Of a stretch of DNA of 64,000 bases, positions 60,722 to 64,000 are shown in pieces (the first letter of the stretch is position 1; every line of letters begins with the position of its first letter). The notes below the pieces were generated by a model. The model saw only the letters and a list, made by a program, of their open reading frames with translations, searched no databases and was not told the DNA's origin. Origin of the DNA: Aquicoccus porphyridii (lineage in GTDB: Bacteria; Pseudomonadota; Alphaproteobacteria; Rhodobacterales; Rhodobacteraceae); NCBI RefSeq assembly GCF_008369105.1, contig NZ_VINQ01000018.1, positions 1-64,000 on the forward strand, written 5' to 3'. The translations under genes were made by a program, and so were the position numbers.

Positions 60722-61789
60722 CTATATCGTTGCACGCCACATCCGATAGCGCCCCTGCCCGGTCACCTCACGGATCAGACCCCGCGCTTCCAACCAGCCA
60801 AGGTTGCGCTGGACGGCGGCGCGGCTGGCGCCAGTCAAGATTTCGGTCATCGGTGCAGAGACGAGTGGCCACTCGGTCAGTAAGGCGCGGAGAGCAGGTG
60901 GCGTCTTGCCCGAGAGCGGTGCCATTTCGGCGTCTGCGCGCATAGCCCATGCCTCTATGTCGTCTAGGTGCCGCATCGCGCTCAAGGATGCTGTCATCAT
61001 CCCATCGAGCCAACGCGCCAGACGGTCAGCGGGTGGGCCGCCAGCGCGCAGCCCCCCTGATCCGCCCATGGCCAGAGGTGCAAAGACTGCCCCCCTTCCC
61101 TCACCGGCCGCAATCCTTGCGGCTGTGACTGCCGCCTCCATCCCGTCTCCGTGCTGTCCAAGACCAGCGAGGTTCCAGAGGTGGAAACCCATGCAGGCGC
61201 GGCTGATCGGATGCAGATCGACAGCTCGCGCCATCAGATCCAGCCAGCCGCTCGCACGATTCATGAAAGGTTCGGCATCATCACCAAGGTTCTCGGGGTC
61301 GCGGCGGTCGAGAAAGGCGGAAAGGTCCACCTCGGGCCCCGGCCCGCCGCTCAAACGGCGAACTGCCCATCCGACACGCGCGAGTGCTGCGGTGTCCTCC
61401 TGAACGCCTGACAGGCGCATGGATATCCAAAGAGCAAGGCGATCCGGGACGATACGATCACCCACAAACCAGCTGAGGTCAGCTGCCTCGATCAGGGCAA
61501 GCCTGTGTCGCCATCCTTCGGGGCCGCGCTTCAGGCGGTCGTCCAGCGCGCCGACGCGACCAGCTACACTGGCAAGACGCGCGGCGAGACCCGCCTCTGC
61601 TTTCCGCCATTCATCAAGGACTTCGGTTTCGCGCGGTTCGGCCCGTGGTCCGGGCGGCAGATAATCCGGCTCCTCTTCCATGGGACCGGGCAAGAACCAA
61701 AGATCGTCCTCGGACGACTGTTCCACCCCCTCAGCATCGAGAAAGAGAGCGTCCGATTCATCATGAAAGGCAGGCGCTTGAGGCTTCAT
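60722..61789 (-). CDS. DUF1612/HTH_13 plasmid protein
   Basis: 355 residues, soluble. The middle (EWRKAEAGLAARLASVAGRVGALDDRL, ADLSWFVGDRIVPDRLALWISMRLSG) fits DUF1612 and the C-terminus (TEILTGASRAAVQRNLGWLEARGLIREVTGQGRYRMW) a winged HTH of the HTH_13 kind. This pair of domains is common on rhizobial and roseobacter plasmids and around transposons; the biological role is not known. A dyad just upstream may be its own operator. Confidence 0.75.
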   Translation of the reverse strand: MKPQAPAFHDESDALFLDAEGVEQSSEDDLWFLPGPMEEEPDYLPPGPRAEPRETEVLDEWRKAEAGLAARLASVAGRVGALDDRLKRGPEGWRHRLALIEAADLSWFVGDRIVPDRLALWISMRLSGVQEDTAALARVGWAVRRLSGGPGPEVDLSAFLDRRDPENLGDDAEPFMNRASGWLDLMARAVDLHPISRACMGFHLWNLAGLGQHGDGMEAAVTAARIAAGEGRGAVFAPLAMGGSGGLRAGGPPADRLARWLDGMMTASLSAMRHLDDIEAWAMRADAEMAPLSGKTPPALRALLTEWPLVSAPMTEILTGASRAAVQRNLGWLEARGLIREVTGQGRYRMWRATI

Positions 61790-61792
61790 ATG

Positions 61793-61814
61793 TGCAAAAT
61801 ACTGGATTTTTGCA
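61793..61814. promoter_or_regulatory. Inverted repeat upstream of DUF1612 gene
   Basis: Arms TGCAAAA and TTTTGCA around eight bases lie four bases before the ATG at 61789. A possible autoregulatory operator for the HTH protein; no other support. Confidence 0.4.
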
Positions 61815-61960
61815 TTTTACCCAAGGGTTTTGTCAGAGTGGACCCACGCTTCTTAGATAGCACGCGCGGGCGATGGTCGGCGAGGGCTCTCTGATCGCGC
61901 TCAGCGCAAGGAAACCAAGGGTTTTTGGACGAGCACGACGAGCGAGCACTTACTTGCTTT

Positions 61961-61986
61961 CGTTTACAAACGGTCGTTTAGTAACG
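61961..61986. other. Candidate resolvase (res) subsites
   Basis: Two adjacent 12-base near-palindromes, CGTTTACAAACG and CGTTTAGTAACG, are separated by GT, 30 bases before the resolvase ATG. Serine resolvases bind inverted 12-base arms upstream of their own gene, so this is the expected place. Subsite organisation was not verified. Confidence 0.35.
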
Positions 61987-62016
61987 GCATATGAAATTGC
62001 AATCGGCCCCGTTTTC

Positions 62017-62901
62017 ATGCCCCTGATAGGCTATGCCCGCGTTTCCACGGAGGATCAGACCCCCCTGCCCCAGTCTGAGGCGTTGCAATCTGCGGGCTGT
62101 GCCGAGATCTTTGAAGAGCACGCCTCAGGCGGCAATCGCGCGCGTCCTGTACTCGCGCGTTTGCTCGAACGCGTCCAGAGCGGCGATACGCTGGTCGTTG
62201 TGCGGATCGACCGGCTTGCGCGGTCTCTGTCGCACTTGTTGGAGGTGATCGAACGGCTGGAGGCCAAGGGGGCTTTCTTCCGCTCGCTCCAAGACCCGAT
62301 CGACACATCCTCACCACAGGGCAAGTTCACGCTGCAGGTTCTGGGCGCCGCGGCCGAGTTCGAACGCGCTCTGATCCGCGAGCGCACAAAGGCCGGGCTT
62401 GCCTCTGCGCGCGCCAAAGGGCGCGTTGGTGGCAATCCTGGGCTTCGCACCAAAGACCCCGCCGCGCTGCGCAAGGTGCGGCTGGCACGACAGGACGGCT
62501 ACATGGAGCGCCTCAACGAAACCGCGCAGGATTGGGTGCCGCATGTCCGCCGCCTGCGGCCAGATATGGCCTGGGAAGACGTGCTGCGGATTATCAATGG
62601 CCCCCTGCCCCACGACCGGCACTGGACCCAAAGCCGCCTACTCCGTGCTGTGAAAGCCTATGTCCGCGACGGGTTCCTGCCCGCTGAAGTGCTGGCCCGC
62701 GCCAGACGCCGGGATACTGACGACCGCGTGCCGGCGATTATAGCTGCGATCAAGGGTGCCGATCCTGACATAACGCTGCAGGCGATCTGCGAGCGGCTGG
62801 AATCCATGCGTGAGCGCACGCCTCGTGGACGGACCAGCTGGCAGCCTTCTTCCGTGAGGATGCTGCTGGAACGTGCGGAAAAGCTAGGATTGTTGGAGTA
62901 G
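62017..62901 (+). CDS. Serine recombinase (TnpR/resolvase type) with extended C-terminus
   Basis: 294 residues from an ATG at 62017; the frame is open further upstream but has no conserved sequence there. The catalytic domain (IGYARVSTEDQTPLPQ, VVRIDRLARSLSHLLEVI, GKFTLQVLGAAAEFERALIRERTKAGL) is that of resolvases with the active Ser in RVST. After the ~180-residue core, ~110 residues replace the usual short HTH. Likely resolves cointegrates or plasmid dimers; no transposase partner is in the window. Confidence 0.85.
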   Translation: MPLIGYARVSTEDQTPLPQSEALQSAGCAEIFEEHASGGNRARPVLARLLERVQSGDTLVVVRIDRLARSLSHLLEVIERLEAKGAFFRSLQDPIDTSSPQGKFTLQVLGAAAEFERALIRERTKAGLASARAKGRVGGNPGLRTKDPAALRKVRLARQDGYMERLNETAQDWVPHVRRLRPDMAWEDVLRIINGPLPHDRHWTQSRLLRAVKAYVRDGFLPAEVLARARRRDTDDRVPAIIAAIKGADPDITLQAICERLESMRERTPRGRTSWQPSSVRMLLERAEKLGLLE

Positions 62902-63030
62902 TTTAGAGAGCAACGTTATCCCATAGCCAATGAGATATCGCTCACCCCGTTCGCGAGCTCAGCAATCTGCAGGCTTCATTGACCGTATCTTCGAAAGGAG
63001 CGTCAAAGGGATATCACCTTGCACCACAGA

Positions 63031-63324
63031 TCAAGCGCCTCGCAGCAGATCCTGCACGACCGAAGGCTTCTTTGCGATCAAGGCCAGCAGGACTTGAGCA
63101 GGGCCCGTCGGGTGTCGACGCCCATGTTCCCAGTTCAAGAGCGTGCCCTTTGCTACTCCTATGCTTCGGGCGAATTCAGCCTGTGAGAGACCAGTTTTTT
63201 GGCGAACTTCGGCCACATCGACATCGACAACGGGTACCTCATGGACCTTGGCGGCCGTCATGTTTCCATCTGCGAATGCCAAGGCCTCTTCCAGGCCTTT
63301 CGACACCGATTCATATGCAGTCAT
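63031..63324 (-). CDS. HTH antitoxin of a RelE/HigB-type toxin-antitoxin pair
   Basis: 97 residues. The C-terminal HTH (VRQKTGLSQAEFARSIGVAKGTLLNWEHGRRHPTGPAQVLLALI) is typical of HigA-like antitoxins; the N-terminal 35 residues would wrap the toxin. The start overlaps the toxin stop by 4 bases, in the toxin-first order of higBA systems. Confidence 0.85.
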   Translation of the reverse strand: MTAYESVSKGLEEALAFADGNMTAAKVHEVPVVDVDVAEVRQKTGLSQAEFARSIGVAKGTLLNWEHGRRHPTGPAQVLLALIAKKPSVVQDLLRGA

Positions 63325-63662
63325 GTTGCGTCTCCATACCTTGCGACAAGCGCTTTGCTCATTTCGACTGCCGCGGCTTGTTCAGCCTTGGACAGGTTGG
63401 CCTTTTCGTTCTTGGCAAAGACCGTGATCAAAAAGATCGGCATATGGTTCCCGCCAAATACATACAACGTCCTGAAACCGCCGCTCTTGCCGCCCCCAAC
63501 TCTTGGGATGCGAATCTTGCGAAGCCCACCGCCGAGAGAAACCCCATCATCAGGATTGCCGGCAATGTAGTTGATTGCAGCCTCGCGCTCTTGCTCCGAC
63601 ATGATTGCTTTGGCGCGCCTTTGGAATTCAGGCAGTTCCACCACCGTCTGCAATCGTGTCAT
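63321..63662 (-). CDS. RelE/HigB-family toxin
   Basis: 113 residues. LPEFQRRAKAIMSEQEREAAINYIAGNP, GLRKIRIPRVGGGKSGGFRTLYVF and PIFLITVFAKNEKANLSKAE match the RelE-superfamily mRNA-cleaving toxins of COG4737 type. Placed before its antitoxin; promoter and dyad lie just upstream. Likely serves plasmid maintenance. Confidence 0.85.
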   Translation of the reverse strand: MTRLQTVVELPEFQRRAKAIMSEQEREAAINYIAGNPDDGVSLGGGLRKIRIPRVGGGKSGGFRTLYVFGGNHMPIFLITVFAKNEKANLSKAEQAAAVEMSKALVARYGDAT

Positions 63663-63672
63663 TCTAAGTTAC

Positions 63673-63701
63673 CATTTATGCTTCGCTGACGTATAAGTCA
63701 A
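63673..63701 (-). promoter_or_regulatory. Toxin-antitoxin promoter with overlapping dyad
   Basis: Minus strand: TTGACT, 17 bases, TAAATG ending 11 bases before the toxin ATG. A near-palindrome TGACTTATACGTCA (63687-63700) overlaps the -35, the expected site for repression by the HTH antitoxin. Confidence 0.6.
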
Positions 63702-64000
63702 TGGCACACGAACCGCGGTTAGCGCAACCCAATTTGTGCCACTCTTGGATATTGCCCAACTGACAGCGTTCCGACCAGATGCTTGAGGCAAGTGTAGATC
63801 GCAGCTCGAGAGCGTCGAGTGGCTTGGTCTTTCGGAAAATAGCCATGTCATGACGTGCCAGAAGAAAGGATGCGGTGTCCTCCCGGCTGAACCCTGCACT
63901 CTTCCGACACTTAACTACCCCTGCGTTCAGCACCTGGACACTGGTCCGGGACCCCTACCCTTGTATCTTCTCGGCCCGATCCGCCTTTGGATCGTCTGCA
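63702..64000. other. Right edge without a supported gene
   Basis: About 300 bases. Short minus-strand frames (63669-63899 and 63676-63933) run through it, but I recognise no domain, and neither has a good ribosome site. It may hold the eroded 3' end of an unseen element. Confidence 0.4.

Noticed and set aside
1-64000. CRISPR arrays, tRNA, rRNA and plasmid replication genes
   Set aside because: Looked for regular direct repeats, tRNA-like cloverleaf ends and RepA/RepB/RepC-type proteins; none was seen in this window.

Overview
The window looks like part of a large conjugative plasmid or integrative conjugative element from an alphaproteobacterium, most likely of the Roseobacter/Rhodobacteraceae group. 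Grounds are the GC-rich codon use, a VirB/VirD4-type conjugation system of the Rhodobacteraceae plasmid kind, a DUF2493 gene beside the relaxase, a complete alphaproteobacterial ccmI-ccmH-ccmG-ccmF set, and an IetAS module first known from Agrobacterium Ti plasmids. No rRNA, tRNA, CRISPR array or replication gene was seen.

Left edge to 5.9 kb: the end of an IS21-family element (start of istA plus its terminal direct repeats) abuts the 3' remnant of a rhomboid protease gene. The ietA-ietS pair follows on the minus strand. Next come a DUF2493/SLOG protein and a small conserved plasmid protein whose inverted, frameshifted paralogue lies beside it.

6.2 to 29.3 kb is conjugation. A dyad-rich candidate oriT is followed by mobC-like, VirD2-type relaxase and virD4 genes on the plus strand. 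Facing them on the minus strand is a virB cluster in the order hypothetical, virB1, virB2, virB3, virB4, lipoprotein, transglycosylase with VirB5-like ends, virB5, virB8, virB9, virB10, virB11, DUF4177, hypothetical, virB6. At the convergent junction (11.9-15.6 kb) sits a lower-GC three-gene cassette that reads as an ABC-three-component conflict system with an alpha/beta-hydrolase effector. A small regulatory segment with palindromes and an XRE regulator lies beyond virB1.

29.6 to 60.6 kb is a metal and envelope island. One MerR-family regulator (Zn/Cd/Pb-type cysteines) sits among seven promoters that share a TTG-type -35, a 19-bp spacer carrying the same dyad and a -10. They precede a transglutaminase-CDF efflux pair, ccdA, a truncated sco leader in front of an scsB/dsbD-like gene, ccmFGHI, a 10.6-kb plus-strand operon (sco, dsbB, dsbA-like, PCuAC, sco, M23 peptidase, DUF411, ZIP, lspA, lnt, small membrane protein, acylase, ctaG), a ZntA/CadA-type ATPase, and an L,D-transpeptidase. 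The apparent logic couples metal efflux to copper delivery, periplasmic thiol chemistry, cytochrome c maturation and envelope repair. Inside the island is a second regulatory unit: an MntR-like repressor divergent from a di-haem peroxidase-like gene and a phosphonate-type ABC transporter.

60.7 kb to the right edge: a DUF1612/HTH protein, a serine recombinase of the resolvase type, and a RelE/HigB-type toxin with its HTH antitoxin, all typical plasmid or transposon accessory genes.
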